Shown here: positions 34,236-42,933 of the stretch, in pieces | Layout: the number at the start of each line of letters is the position of its first letter | How positions within the stretch are numbered: position 1 is the first letter of the stretch | NCBI GenBank assembly: GCA_964291635.2 | Contig: OZ219893.1 | Coordinates: forward strand, 1 to 64,000 | Reading direction: 5' to 3' | DNA length: 64,000 nucleotides | Source: JAPPHA01 sp964291635 | GTDB taxonomy: Bacteria > Pseudomonadota > Alphaproteobacteria > Rhodobacterales > Rhodobacteraceae | The notes under the pieces: generated by a model | What the model saw: only the letters and a program-made list of their open reading frames with translations | Told to the model about the DNA's origin: nothing | Database searches by the model: none | Made by a program: the position numbers and the translations under genes

Positions 34236-34620
34236 GTGCGCCGTGCAAGGCGCGTCTTCCTCGTGGGTGCGAATCCCACCCGGCGAATTGTCGCTGCGAC
34301 CGGTAGCAGCCAGAGCGGCCATGGAGGTAACGAAATGAGCCGCAACCTGGTGTCAAAGGGCCGCCTTGGATGACTCAGCGAGTTGGCGGGCCCGAACGCG
34401 AATTGAACGCCGAGCAGGCCTCGAACTGGGCAGTGGGGGAGCCGACGCACCTGGAATATGGGGAAGCCGATGGCGGTTCGGGAAGCATGCGGCAGACGCA
34501 CCGGATCGTTCCCGCCGGGGTAGTGGCGCCGGCATGTCTGCAAGATGGAAGACGCCGCAACACGGGTGTTGTTTCTCAAACCAAGTCGCTGGTCAGCGCG
34601 GTAGCATTCCCGGCTTTGGC
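34236..34620 (+). mobile_element. group II intron 5-prime remnant (domain I)
   Basis: GTGCGCC at 34236 fits the GUGYG 5-prime boundary of bacterial group II introns. It is followed by TTCCTCGTGGGTGCGAATCC, CAGCCAGAGCGGCC and AACCTGGTGTCA, stretches typical of intron domain I. I see neither a reverse transcriptase gene nor a domain V hairpin, so the 3-prime part is lost; the right boundary is approximate. The rest of the 34103-34832 gap has no recognisable gene. Confidence 0.55.
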
Positions 34621-34832
34621 CGATATCGGATTTCCCGGAAAACGGAATAACCCGGGAACCCCTCGACCCTTTCTTTCCCAGGCAGTCTTGTCCTGCAGTT
34701 GATTCCGGGCACGCCGGACGCTGCCACGTGGGCGCCGTGCTCCGCCAACGTGGCCGGAAACACGGTAGCGCTGCTCCGATTCAGCAGGTGGCGCTGCATT
34801 CTTTGATTTGGTGGGCGATCCGGCCTGGCGCT

Positions 34833-35648
34833 TCAATCGGCTACAACATCTTCGAATCGGGGGACATTCTGTCCGCCCAGACCTGAGCTTAGCGTGTTGG
34901 CCGCATCGATCAGTTCGCATGCGCAGGACTGAAACGTTATCGGATCGTGATATCGCTCAAGATGCGGCACGGTGAGTCCGGCTACTGCGATCCCCGTGTG
35001 ATCGAAGACGGGCGCCGCGATGTTGACGATGCCACGTGCCGTGAAACTATCAGTTATCTCGTGCCCGCGCGCGCGGATTTCGGCAAACTCTTTGCGCAGA
35101 CGGCCCTCGGTCATGTCTTCCGGCAACGGCACCGTTGCGAAGAATTCGCGCAGCGTTTCTTCTTCCGAAAACGCGAGGATGACCCGTCCGGTCGAGGCTC
35201 GCCACAGATTGACCCGCGCACCTAGACGAACGCTCATTATCGTATTTCCTGGCGGATCGACCTGCCCCACGACCATGATCGCATCGTCACTGGCGATTCC
35301 GAGATGCACAGATTGATTGATCGCGTGGGTGAGCCGCCGCATGATCGGACCGGCGAGCGCCGTCAAGCGGTTTATTAGCGGCGTCCGGTTCGCGACTTCG
35401 AACAGCTTGGTTGTCAGGGAGTATCGATCCGTATCGGCATCCTGGACGACATAGCCGCGCTCGGTCAGCACAACCAGCATACGGAAAATTTCGCCGACAG
35501 AACGCCCCATGCGCCGGGCAATCTCGCTCTGCGAAAGTCCACGTTCTTCAGTCGACAACAACTCAATTATGTCAAGTCCCTTCTCCAGGGCCGGAGCGGA
35601 ATATCTGCGCTGCTCAATGGGCGATACGGTTGAAGAACCCTTTGCCAT
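34833..35648 (-). CDS. IclR-family transcriptional regulator
   Basis: 271 residues from the ATG at 35648; an upstream in-frame Met is less likely because the family begins near YSAPALEKGLDIIELL. N-terminal winged helix-turn-helix (LSQSEIARRMGRSVGEIFRM), then the IclR effector domain (VHLGIASDDAIMVVGQVDPP, GARVNLWRASTGRVILAFS, ITDSFTARGIVNIAAPVFDH). It is the only regulator in the island and probably controls the divergent MaoC promoters. It lies at the right end, next to the intron scar and the IS1380 remnant. Confidence 0.93.
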   Translation of the reverse strand: MAKGSSTVSPIEQRRYSAPALEKGLDIIELLSTEERGLSQSEIARRMGRSVGEIFRMLVVLTERGYVVQDADTDRYSLTTKLFEVANRTPLINRLTALAGPIMRRLTHAINQSVHLGIASDDAIMVVGQVDPPGNTIMSVRLGARVNLWRASTGRVILAFSEEETLREFFATVPLPEDMTEGRLRKEFAEIRARGHEITDSFTARGIVNIAAPVFDHTGIAVAGLTVPHLERYHDPITFQSCACELIDAANTLSSGLGGQNVPRFEDVVAD

Positions 35649-36224
35649 AGGGCCATTCTGCCAGCATGAACACGCGTATGCAATTCGCTCCATTCTGGAG
35701 CCCTTTGCCCCACGCGACCGCCAATGCGTGGTCTGGCTCTCATTGCTGCCTTGTAGGTCAGAGCAGCCCTATGGTGACAGGAGACAATCAACTGCCGGGT
35801 CGGTAGCTCACCGATGGTCACCTTGCCCAAGCGCGTTCCTTTTCGGGACGCCTGGCGCTGCAATTGCAATGTCCCTTTTTTTGGGCATCACTATGTGGAC
35901 GGCGCTGAAGACATTGCCGAATTGCAAGGTCGCGAACATGATCGCGGTCCCGGCCAGTTACATGTCAAGGACATGCCGCGAGTGCGTTGCGGTCGATCGC
36001 CGCTCGCGCAGAACTCGGGACGAATTCGCCTGCACGGCCTGCTGTTGGGTTGCAGGATGATCTGCGTCAGCCGCCGCGCCACCCGGTTGCGGTCCGGGCT
36101 GGTTGGCTGTGGAAGGGGTTCTTCTCGTTCATGGTTTTGAAACCACCGATTGAGTGCAACCAGTGTATCGTAACCCAATATACGGGGCAGCAAGCTCCCG
36201 GTTGACGCCTTATTGTCATTTGAT
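35649..36224. other. 576-base spacer between the IclR gene and the IS1380 remnant
   Basis: No gene recognised. Several open frames on both strands lack family features. The right end, from about 36180, begins to resemble the region preceding the transposase C-terminus. Confidence 0.4.
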
Positions 36225-36554
36225 CTGTCATATGGAAAATCGCGTGAAGGAGCAGCAACTCTGGCTTTTCGCCGATCGCACCGTCACCATACGGGCCAAC
36301 CAGCAGCGGCCGTACCTCTCGGCCTTTGCCGGCATTCCCGTGACCATCCTGCGCCGTGTAGGGTTGCAGGGCACCGGTCTCGCCACGGCGCGCATCGACA
36401 CCATCCGGTCTCGACTGCCCAAGCTTGCCTGGCGCATCCGGGTGGCAGTGCGCAGGGTCTGGTTGCCCTTCGCATCGGTGTTTCCGTTGCAGATGCGTTT
36501 GAGCAGGCGCTCGCCAACCTGCGCGCAGCACCGGTGCGTGCTCCGCCCGGGTAA
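36225..36554 (+). pseudogene. IS1380-family transposase C-terminal remnant
   Basis: Reads MENRVKEQQLWLFADRT, then RLPKLAWRIRVAVRRVWLPF, ASVFPLQ, and after a frame change near 36470 DAFEQALANLRAAP. This is the end of IS1380-type DDE transposases, where the ENRIKEQQ helix follows the catalytic glutamate. The first three quarters of the gene is missing. It is followed after about 95 bases by the right copy of the direct repeat. Confidence 0.75.
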
Positions 36555-36649
36555 CCGTGCTCCGGCCCCGGATTCCCCCTTTCGCGCGGCGTCACTTGGA
36601 ACGCTGCCGGGGAGGTGTGTGTGTCGGCGGCACACGGAAAGGTGCACAC

Positions 36650-36811
36650 GGCATCCGCAAAAAATGCCTTCGGGCCTGGATTGGCGCACGGAAACCGGGC
36701 TCGACCCGGCCGGAACCCCGCCGAAAGCCGCCTTCAGCGCGTCATCGTGGCCACCAGCCGTGAAAACACCGAAAATCAGACCTCACCGCGGGTTTTGTGA
36801 GCTATGCGGGC
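36650..36811 (+). repeat. direct repeat, right copy (IS1380-associated sequence)
   Basis: Matches 24241-24391 from GGCATCCGCAAAAAATG to GAGCTATGCGGGCT, with scattered substitutions and one insertion. It lies downstream of the IS1380 transposase remnant, so it is best read as that element's 3-prime end. The two copies in the same orientation enclose the 12-kb catabolic island. Confidence 0.8.
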
Positions 36812-37278
36812 TAAACTTGCTCGAGCTCAGTCGCGGGCACAGGGAGTTCGAATTCAGGGGTCACCTCACCCACGCTACAACCTTCGGCGAAGACGCATGC
36901 CAGGTTCGCAAGGATCATGGCCCCGTCAGCAGGGCCTTGTGCAACGATCTCGCCATTGCCGTCGCTTTCCTCACCGTGAAGGACAGGTCGACCAGGAAAA
37001 AAGACAAACTTTGGGGACATCATCAAAGAATTCGCGCTCTCCATATCACGAACCATCAAGACCGTCCTGCAAAATTTTTTTGATCTCTGGCAACCTGTCG
37101 GTGTCGCCGACACCTGCCCGAATCCCTCTTTCAACTCCAAGACGGCGTCACGCTGCAGCGAATCAGCCATCGGAACGGCGTCGCAGCGGTGAATCAGGCC
37201 CCGCGCGCCTGGAAAAGCAACATGTTCCACCACGAAACGGGCCAAACTCCACGTGTTCAGGCACTCTGCGCCAAGCAT
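36811..37278 (-). CDS. unrecognised protein or fragment
   Basis: Open frame of 155 codons with protein-like features: FVVEHVAFPGARGLIHRCDA, LQRDAVLELKEGFGQV, a segment ending GPADGAMILANLACVFAEGC, and an acidic end EVTPEFELPVPATELEQV. I cannot assign a family. It starts directly beside the right direct repeat and has no clear ribosome-binding site, so it may be the 3-prime part of an island gene truncated by rearrangement. Nothing recognisable lies in 37279-37464. Confidence 0.35.
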   Translation of the reverse strand: MLGAECLNTWSLARFVVEHVAFPGARGLIHRCDAVPMADSLQRDAVLELKEGFGQVSATPTGCQRSKKFCRTVLMVRDMESANSLMMSPKFVFFPGRPVLHGEESDGNGEIVAQGPADGAMILANLACVFAEGCSVGEVTPEFELPVPATELEQV

Positions 37279-37464
37279 TACGTTATTTTGTCGGAAAGTC
37301 CTGAGAATGCCGGTCCCAATGGATTCGCAGTTGCCCTGCCTTCGCGTTGGGTCTACTCTCTCCTTGCGTTCCTGTGAGCGAGCTGGTTTTGCCGTTCAGG
37401 ATTGCCCGCAGCACAGCCTCTTCCGCTTGTTGGGACGTGGAGTTCCAAAAGGGAGGATGCGTGA

Positions 37465-37926
37465 ATGGCACTTACACTCAATGTTAATGGCACGTCACAT
37501 ACAGTCGATGTGGAACCGGAGACTCCGCTTCTGTGGGTGCTCCGGGACAATATCGGCCTGACAGGCACAAAATACGGCTGCGGCATCGCTAAATGCGGGG
37601 CCTGTACGGTCCATATTGACGGCAAAAAGGCTTTTTCCTGCACGATGAAGGCTTCTGCCGCGGTAGGAGCGGAAATCACCACAATCGAGGGACTTTCGGA
37701 AGACAGCTCCCATCCGGTGCAGCTTGCCTGGGTCGAGGGAGACGTTCCGCAGTGCGGTTACTGCCAGTCAGGGCAGATAATGGCTGCGGCGGCGCTGTTG
37801 AGCCAGCGACCGAATCCGTCCGATCTCGATATCGATGCAGCGATGTCGGACAACATCTGCCGGTGCGGCACATACGCCCGAATTCGGGATGCCATCCACC
37901 GGGCTGCCGAAATCGCGGGAGGGTAA
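37465..37926 (+). CDS. [2Fe-2S] subunit of IorAB-type molybdenum hydroxylase
   Basis: 153 residues with both iron-sulfur clusters of the xanthine-oxidase family small subunit: plant-type Cys39, Cys44, Cys47 and Cys59 (CGIAKCGAC), and Cys97, Cys100, Cys132 and Cys134 (CGYC..CRC). It passes electrons from the molybdenum cofactor in the large subunit to a cytochrome c. GGGAGG precedes the ATG. It has no signal peptide and is probably carried out with the Tat-exported large subunit. Its stop overlaps the next start (TAATG). Confidence 0.93.
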   Translation: MALTLNVNGTSHTVDVEPETPLLWVLRDNIGLTGTKYGCGIAKCGACTVHIDGKKAFSCTMKASAAVGAEITTIEGLSEDSSHPVQLAWVEGDVPQCGYCQSGQIMAAAALLSQRPNPSDLDIDAAMSDNICRCGTYARIRDAIHRAAEIAGG

Positions 37927-40214
37927 TGACAATGACAACAATGGAAATTGACCGTCGGACATTTATCGTCACGAGCGCTTCCGCTGCCGGCGGACTGATG
38001 CTCGGGTTCTATTTGCCGACGGGTGCAGACGCGGGTGTCATGGGATCGCCATGGACTGCGGCAGAAGATGGCCAGGAAGTCAATGCCTGGCTGGTTATCG
38101 ATCCGGACAATTCGGTTACCATCCGGGTTGGCCAGTCGGAGATGGGTGAAGGCGTCTTCACCGGCATGCCGATGCTCGTTGCCGAGGAACTGCAATGCGA
38201 TTGGTCCAAGGTTCGGGCGGTGTATGCCGATGTCAACCGACACGTGCAGAATTTTGCCGAACCTTACATGGTGGCTGCCGGAGCGGCCAAGGAAACGGAC
38301 AACCTGTACCAGCGAATGGGAACGGGTGGCTCGGGCGCGGTTCGCCGTTCACGCCTGTACCTGATGCAGGCGGGCGCCAGTGCGCGCGAACGCCTGAAGC
38401 AGGCTGCAGCGGATGCGTGGGGTGTCGACAGGTCGGCAGTCACAGCGGAAAACGGCATGCTGAGCGCCGGCGACCGGTCCGGAATGTTCGGTGAATTTGC
38501 GGCAGCCGCCGCGGGCATTCAGCTTGAATCAGAACCGGAAATCAAGACGCCTGACCAATTCACACTGCTCGGGACGTCAGTTGCACGTCTGGACACGCCT
38601 GTGAAGGTCAACGGAAGCGCCGTCTACGGCATTGATGCACAGGTGCCGGACATGGTCTTCGCTGCGGTCGAGGTGGCGCCGGTTCCCGGCGGAAGTCTCG
38701 TCAGCTACGACTTCGATGCGGTCAAGGACCGCCCGGGCGTCATAGCGGCATACCGGCTCGGTGAAGGCGGTATCGGGGTTCTGCATTACAATCTCGACGA
38801 GGTTGCGAATCGCGTGACCGGAATCCAGAGCGGTGTGGCCGTGATTGCCGATACGTACTATCGGGCGCTTACGGCCCTGCAACTCATGCCCAAGGAATGG
38901 GACGACGGTGGACATGGAGACGTCACCGACACCAGCATCATCGACGGTGCCTTGGAGGTCCTGGCGAATCCGGACGACCCGAGCTACAACCCGGCGGATT
39001 CGGTGGGTGATGCGCGCGGAGTGATTGCTGCGTCTTCCAGTGTGATGGAAGCTACCTACACGACCCCGTACCTTGATCATGCCTGCATGGAGCCAATGAA
39101 TTGCACCGTGCATGTGACGGCGGACCGGGCGGATGTCTGGGTGGGAACCCAGAACCCGCCGAGGGCAATCGCCGCTGCCGCTGAGGAAGCCGGACTTCCC
39201 GAGGATAAGGTGCACGTGCACAACTGCTTCCTGGGCACGGGATTTGGCCGGCGTTCGCGGCCTGACGAGGTTCGCCAGGCTACGGCAATCGGAAAGGCGC
39301 TGGGACAGCCGGTAAAGGTGATCTGGACGAGAGAGGAAACTGCCCGGCAAGCCAAGATGCGGCCGTACTCGGTCTATCATTTCGCGGCAGCGACTGATGC
39401 GAACGGGAAGCCGGAGGCATACTGGAACCGCGTGGTTTCGCACTCGATCTTCAACCACCAGATACCGCAGTTCCTGAGGGACGGGATCGACAGCCAGGCT
39501 GTCGAAGGGCTGGACGAGCGTCTGCCCTATGACATTGCCAACAAGCAGGTCGATTACGCCATTCGTGATTCGCATTTGCCGGTTCACTGGTGGCGTGCCG
39601 TCGGGGCATCGCAGAACGCGTTTGCCCTGGAAGGGTTCATTGATGAACTCGCTCACGCGGCAGGTGCCGATCCCCTGCAATTCCGGTTGGATCTTCTTCC
39701 CGAGGACTCGGAATTCCGTCGTCCGCTCGAAATGGCGGCTGAAGGAGCTGGCTGGACCACGGATCTTGGCCGCGGTGAAGGGCTGGGCATCGGAATGGCG
39801 GAAGCGTTCGGTACCGTCGTGGCGCATGTTGCCTATGTGACCGTCAGCCGCCGCGGACAGTTGCGGGTTGAAACGGTTGATGCTGCGATCGACTGCGGGC
39901 ACGTCATTCATCCGAAGATGGTCGAAATGCAGATGGAGAGCAACGTCGTGTATGGCCTGACTGCCGCGCTGTACGGAGAAATCCATATCGACAAGGGTGC
40001 AGTGGTGGAGGACAACTTCGACCAGTATCTCATGCTGCGAATGAATGAGATGCCGGAAGTCCGCACCCATTTCGCTCTTTCGGGTGGTGGCAAGTGGGGA
40101 GGTGTCGGCGAACCCGGTCTTCCTCCGATCGCACCCGCGGTTTCCAACGCGATCTTCGCGGCCACGGGCACGCGCATCCGCAGTTTGCCGATCCGAAATC
40201 ATGATCTGATCTGA
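37926..40214 (+). CDS. molybdopterin-binding large subunit of IorAB-type hydroxylase
   Basis: 762 residues from the ATG at 37926. Twin-arginine signal DRRTFIVTSASAAGGLMLGF; molybdopterin-binding stretches VGQSEMGEGVFTGMPML, EPMNCTVHV and NCFLGTGFGRRSR; and the active-site Glu (about residue 729) in GGVGEPGLPP. Related enzymes oxidise isoquinoline, aldehydes or other electrophilic carbons in the periplasm and hand electrons to a membrane cytochrome. The triheme cytochrome at 22112 is the expected partner. In its present place it is next to flavocytochrome c and SoxX genes, so a sulfur-related substrate is possible but unproven. Confidence 0.92.
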   Translation: MTMTTMEIDRRTFIVTSASAAGGLMLGFYLPTGADAGVMGSPWTAAEDGQEVNAWLVIDPDNSVTIRVGQSEMGEGVFTGMPMLVAEELQCDWSKVRAVYADVNRHVQNFAEPYMVAAGAAKETDNLYQRMGTGGSGAVRRSRLYLMQAGASARERLKQAAADAWGVDRSAVTAENGMLSAGDRSGMFGEFAAAAAGIQLESEPEIKTPDQFTLLGTSVARLDTPVKVNGSAVYGIDAQVPDMVFAAVEVAPVPGGSLVSYDFDAVKDRPGVIAAYRLGEGGIGVLHYNLDEVANRVTGIQSGVAVIADTYYRALTALQLMPKEWDDGGHGDVTDTSIIDGALEVLANPDDPSYNPADSVGDARGVIAASSSVMEATYTTPYLDHACMEPMNCTVHVTADRADVWVGTQNPPRAIAAAAEEAGLPEDKVHVHNCFLGTGFGRRSRPDEVRQATAIGKALGQPVKVIWTREETARQAKMRPYSVYHFAAATDANGKPEAYWNRVVSHSIFNHQIPQFLRDGIDSQAVEGLDERLPYDIANKQVDYAIRDSHLPVHWWRAVGASQNAFALEGFIDELAHAAGADPLQFRLDLLPEDSEFRRPLEMAAEGAGWTTDLGRGEGLGIGMAEAFGTVVAHVAYVTVSRRGQLRVETVDAAIDCGHVIHPKMVEMQMESNVVYGLTAALYGEIHIDKGAVVEDNFDQYLMLRMNEMPEVRTHFALSGGGKWGGVGEPGLPPIAPAVSNAIFAATGTRIRSLPIRNHDLI

Positions 40215-40221
40215 TCTGATC
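40200..40221. repeat. 5-base tandem repeat at the end of the large hydroxylase gene
   Basis: ATGATCTGATCTGATCTGATC contains four CTGAT/TGATC units spanning the stop codon. It is a likely slippage spot that would only change the last residues. Confidence 0.6.
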
Positions 40222-40243
40222 ACGCGGACTGAATCGACAACAT

Positions 40244-40272
40244 ACCGGCGGCCGAATAAAACGGCCGCCGGT
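40244..40272. other. perfect 11-bp inverted repeat between the hydroxylase and cytochrome genes
   Basis: ACCGGCGGCCG (40244-40254) and CGGCCGCCGGT (40262-40272) around the loop AATAAAA form a very stable hairpin 29 bases after the stop. It is followed by CAAAAAA, not by T residues, so on the plus strand it is not a classical terminator. It may stabilise or process the mRNA so that the two halves of the transcript are made in different amounts. Confidence 0.7.
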
Positions 40273-40278
40273 CAAAAA

Positions 40279-40635
40279 ATGGTTATCTTGCCTAGAACCG
40301 TAAATTGGTTGGCGCCGCTCCTGGTAACAGCGGCGGTTTCTGCGGAGGTCGCGGGTGCGGACGAGTCGTGGACCGGCCTCCTGGCGGAAATGTGCGCGGC
40401 CTGCCATGGCGAGACAGGAGAGAGTCCGGGACCGGTTCCGGACATCTCTGTACTGGATGCGGAGTCCATGCAGGCGTTCCTGGTCGGTTTCCGTGACGGT
40501 GACATCGAGGCCACGGTCATGGACCGTATCGCCAGGGCGCTCGACGATTCCGATATCGAGGCTCTGTCCCTGAAACTGACCGAAAACTGGCGACTCTTGC
40601 ACGGCGCGCCGGACGAGGCAAATGACAACCAGTGA
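40279..40635 (+). CDS. monoheme cytochrome c, FccA-like subunit of flavocytochrome c
   Basis: 118 residues: signal peptide (WLAPLLVTAAVSAEVAGA) and one heme site CAACH 39-43 in LLAEMCAACHGETGESPGPV. It matches short cytochromes that pair with the flavoprotein of sulfide dehydrogenase (FccA/SoxE-like). It overlaps the flavoprotein start by 14 bases. The ATG at 40279 lies only 7 bases after the hairpin, so folding of the hairpin could affect its translation. Confidence 0.85.
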   Translation: MVILPRTVNWLAPLLVTAAVSAEVAGADESWTGLLAEMCAACHGETGESPGPVPDISVLDAESMQAFLVGFRDGDIEATVMDRIARALDDSDIEALSLKLTENWRLLHGAPDEANDNQ

Positions 40636-41908
40636 AAGTTTCGGAACGCGCCGCGATCTCCTGAAACTCGCAGGAGCCACGGCCGTTGCCGGCGCGTTCG
40701 CGGAACGCGTATTCGCAGACGCCCGCGGATCGGTCGTCGTGGTGGGGGGCGGATTCGGCGGCGCGACCTGCTCGAGATACCTGCGCCGCCTGGCACCCGG
40801 TCTCGACGTGACACTGGTTGCCCGCGCCGAGAGTTTCGTTACCTGCCCGTTCAGCAACACGGTCATCGGCGGGATTCGGGAACTCGGTTCGGTGACCCAC
40901 GGTTATGACGGCATCAGGCGGGCTGGCGTGACCGTGGTCCACGATGAGGTGTTGGCGATAGATGCCGAGAAAAACCGGGTCCAGCTTTCAGGTGGCGACC
41001 GGCTGTCCTATGACCGGCTGGTTCTGTCGCCGGGTATCGATATCAAGTGGGCTGCGATCGATGGGTATGACGAGGCGGCGGCACAGCGCATGCCGCATGC
41101 GTGGATTGCGGGTTCGCAGACCAGGCTGCTTCGGGACCAGCTGGTGGCGATGGAGGATGGCGGACTGGTCGTCATGGCGGCTCCGGCCAATCCGTTCAGG
41201 TGCCCGCCCGGCCCATACGAACGGGCCAGCCTCATTGCCAATTATCTCCACCGGCACAAGCCGCGTTCGAAACTGCTGATTCTCGACAGCAAGGACGGGT
41301 TTTCGAAGCAAGGTCTCTTCCGTGAAGGATGGGAACGGCTCTATCCCGGCCTGATCGAATGGGTCGGATTTTCGGAAGGTGGAAATGTTGTCGCGGTCGA
41401 GCCGGACACCATGACCGTTCGAACGGATTTCGACACGTTCCGGCCCGATGTCGCCAACATCATTCCGCCGCAGAGATCCGCGCGGCTCGTTGACACGGCC
41501 GGCCTGGCTGAAGGCGACGATTGGTGCAGCGTCGATCAGCGGACCTTTGCGTCCCGGGTCGTTCCGAACATCCATATCCTGGGCGATGCGATCTTTGCTG
41601 GGGCGATGCCGAAATCGGGTTTCAGCGCGAACAGCCAGGCAAAGGTCTGTGCCCACGCAATCGTGTCGCTGCTTGCCGGGGAAGATCCGCCGGAACCCGC
41701 ATTCATCAACACCTGCTACAGCCTGCTCTCGGCCGAATACGGTATCTCGGTTGCGGCAGTATACCGGCTGGACGAAAGCGGAGAGATCGTTTCGATCTCC
41801 GGATCGGGCGGCGTCAGTCCTGCCAATGCGGCCGACGAGTTCCGGCAGGCCGAAGCGGAGTTCGCCAAGGGCTGGTACGCCAGCATCACCGCCGACATGT
41901 TTGGCTGA
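40622..41908 (+). CDS. flavocytochrome c sulfide dehydrogenase flavoprotein (FccB/SoxF-like)
   Basis: 428 residues with a twin-arginine signal (TRRDLLKLAGATAVAGAF), then the FAD fold VVVVGGGFGGATC, Cys75 in FVTCPFSNTVIGG (the covalent FAD site in this family), RCPPGPYERASL, and INTCYSLLSAEYGISVAAVY near the end. It oxidises sulfide or sulfur bound to a carrier in the periplasm and transfers electrons to the heme subunit encoded just upstream. It is the homologue of SoxF found in many sox clusters. SoxX follows after one base. Confidence 0.93.
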   Translation: MTTSESFGTRRDLLKLAGATAVAGAFAERVFADARGSVVVVGGGFGGATCSRYLRRLAPGLDVTLVARAESFVTCPFSNTVIGGIRELGSVTHGYDGIRRAGVTVVHDEVLAIDAEKNRVQLSGGDRLSYDRLVLSPGIDIKWAAIDGYDEAAAQRMPHAWIAGSQTRLLRDQLVAMEDGGLVVMAAPANPFRCPPGPYERASLIANYLHRHKPRSKLLILDSKDGFSKQGLFREGWERLYPGLIEWVGFSEGGNVVAVEPDTMTVRTDFDTFRPDVANIIPPQRSARLVDTAGLAEGDDWCSVDQRTFASRVVPNIHILGDAIFAGAMPKSGFSANSQAKVCAHAIVSLLAGEDPPEPAFINTCYSLLSAEYGISVAAVYRLDESGEIVSISGSGGVSPANAADEFRQAEAEFAKGWYASITADMFG

Positions 41909-41909
41909 A

Positions 41910-42383
41910 GTGAGCCGCCTCATCCGGGTTTCGGCCCGCTCTCGAACCGGTCTTTTGGCAGTTGCGGTTTTCGGTCTGTCAGCCGTCATGCCGGCTGCCG
42001 AACCGGTCGACTATGAAATCGTTGATTTCGCCATTCCGTATTCACTCACGGGTGCGGTCGGGGATCCTGAAAGGGGGGAGCGGATCGTGCGTGATGCGGA
42101 CAATGCAACGTGCCTCATCTGCCACGCGATACCGATAGAAGGAGAGCCGGACCCGGGAAACATCGGTCCTCCACTCGACGGTGTGGGCAGCCGTTACACC
42201 GCGGGTGAACTCAGGTTGCGCCTGGTCGAGCCACGGTTTCTGAACCCGGAGACTGTCATGCCTTCATATTACAGGAGCGATGGGCTGCACCGTGTCGCCA
42301 CAGAATACGATGGCAGGACCGTCTACGACGCAGGTGAAATCGAGGATGTTGTCGCCTACCTCATGACCCTGGTCGAGGACTGA
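41910..42383 (+). CDS. soxX: SoxX, monoheme cytochrome c of the SoxXA complex
   Basis: 157 residues from GTG 41910 (TTG 41901 is an alternative); the flavoprotein stop is one base upstream. Signal peptide LLAVAVFGLSAVMPAAEP; heme site CLICH 68-72; GNIGPPLDGVGSRYTAGELR and the axial Met117 in VMPSYYR; ends EIEDVVAYLMTLVED. These are SoxX hallmarks. It normally forms a heterodimer with SoxA, here encoded at 20310 on the other side of the island. It is the last gene of the right sox half. Confidence 0.93.
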   Translation: MSRLIRVSARSRTGLLAVAVFGLSAVMPAAEPVDYEIVDFAIPYSLTGAVGDPERGERIVRDADNATCLICHAIPIEGEPDPGNIGPPLDGVGSRYTAGELRLRLVEPRFLNPETVMPSYYRSDGLHRVATEYDGRTVYDAGEIEDVVAYLMTLVED

Positions 42384-42933
42384 AAGCACTGGCCCGGCTA
42401 CCGTTCGGCCCAAACGTGCAGGGACGAAACTCGGAAACACTCTCCTGAATCTTCACCATGCGTTCCGGATCATTCCGGACAAGACATTCATGGGTGCAGG
42501 TTTCGCCGGAAATGCAGGAATCAGTATTGCCGAGGCCGTTCCGCCGGAGTCCGAACTGCAATTGGCGTCACCTTGGCACGAAATCTAACCGCCAGATTTG
42601 ACGGACTCGTGCCTGGTCAATCGCGCATGCTGGCCACGCCAAATGGCAGGAAATCCATGACGGGCGGAGCGGATGACAGCGCGGCCTGCCTTGAGGGATT
42701 GATGCCATGAACTTGCTTTTGATTTGACCTGCAGATTCCCTCCGTCGAGAAACACCGGGCATTGCCATGCCGGACGCCAAGGCAGCACATGGAGTTGGGC
42801 CGTAAGGACAAGAATCGTACGCTTTTCGAGAATCTCCCCGCCTCAAAACACAGGTGCAATTGTGCGTAAGTCCGAATTCACACGGCTTCAGGCATGGTGT
42901 CCCACACTATATCATTGAAATTAAAAGGAAGTT
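42384..42933. other. 550-base spacer, nothing recognised
   Basis: Between soxX and the tRNA gene. Only short open frames without family resemblance; no clear terminator was identified. Confidence 0.5.

Noticed and set aside
34258..34275. tRNA T-arm-like sequence GTGGGTGCGAATCCCAC
   Set aside because: No acceptor stem, D-arm or anticodon arm can be built around it, and the surrounding sequence fits domain I of a group II intron better.
24241..36811. intact composite transposon
   Set aside because: Only a transposase C-terminus remains at one end and none at the other, so the unit cannot move by its own enzymes; only the direct-repeat island is claimed.
38577..40223. 548-codon open frame on the minus strand
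   Set aside because: Antisense to the molybdenum hydroxylase large-subunit gene, whose translation has clear family motifs; the antisense protein has none.
40244..40272. rho-independent terminator after the hydroxylase gene
   Set aside because: The stem is followed by A residues, not T residues, and the next gene starts 7 bases later, so termination here is unlikely.
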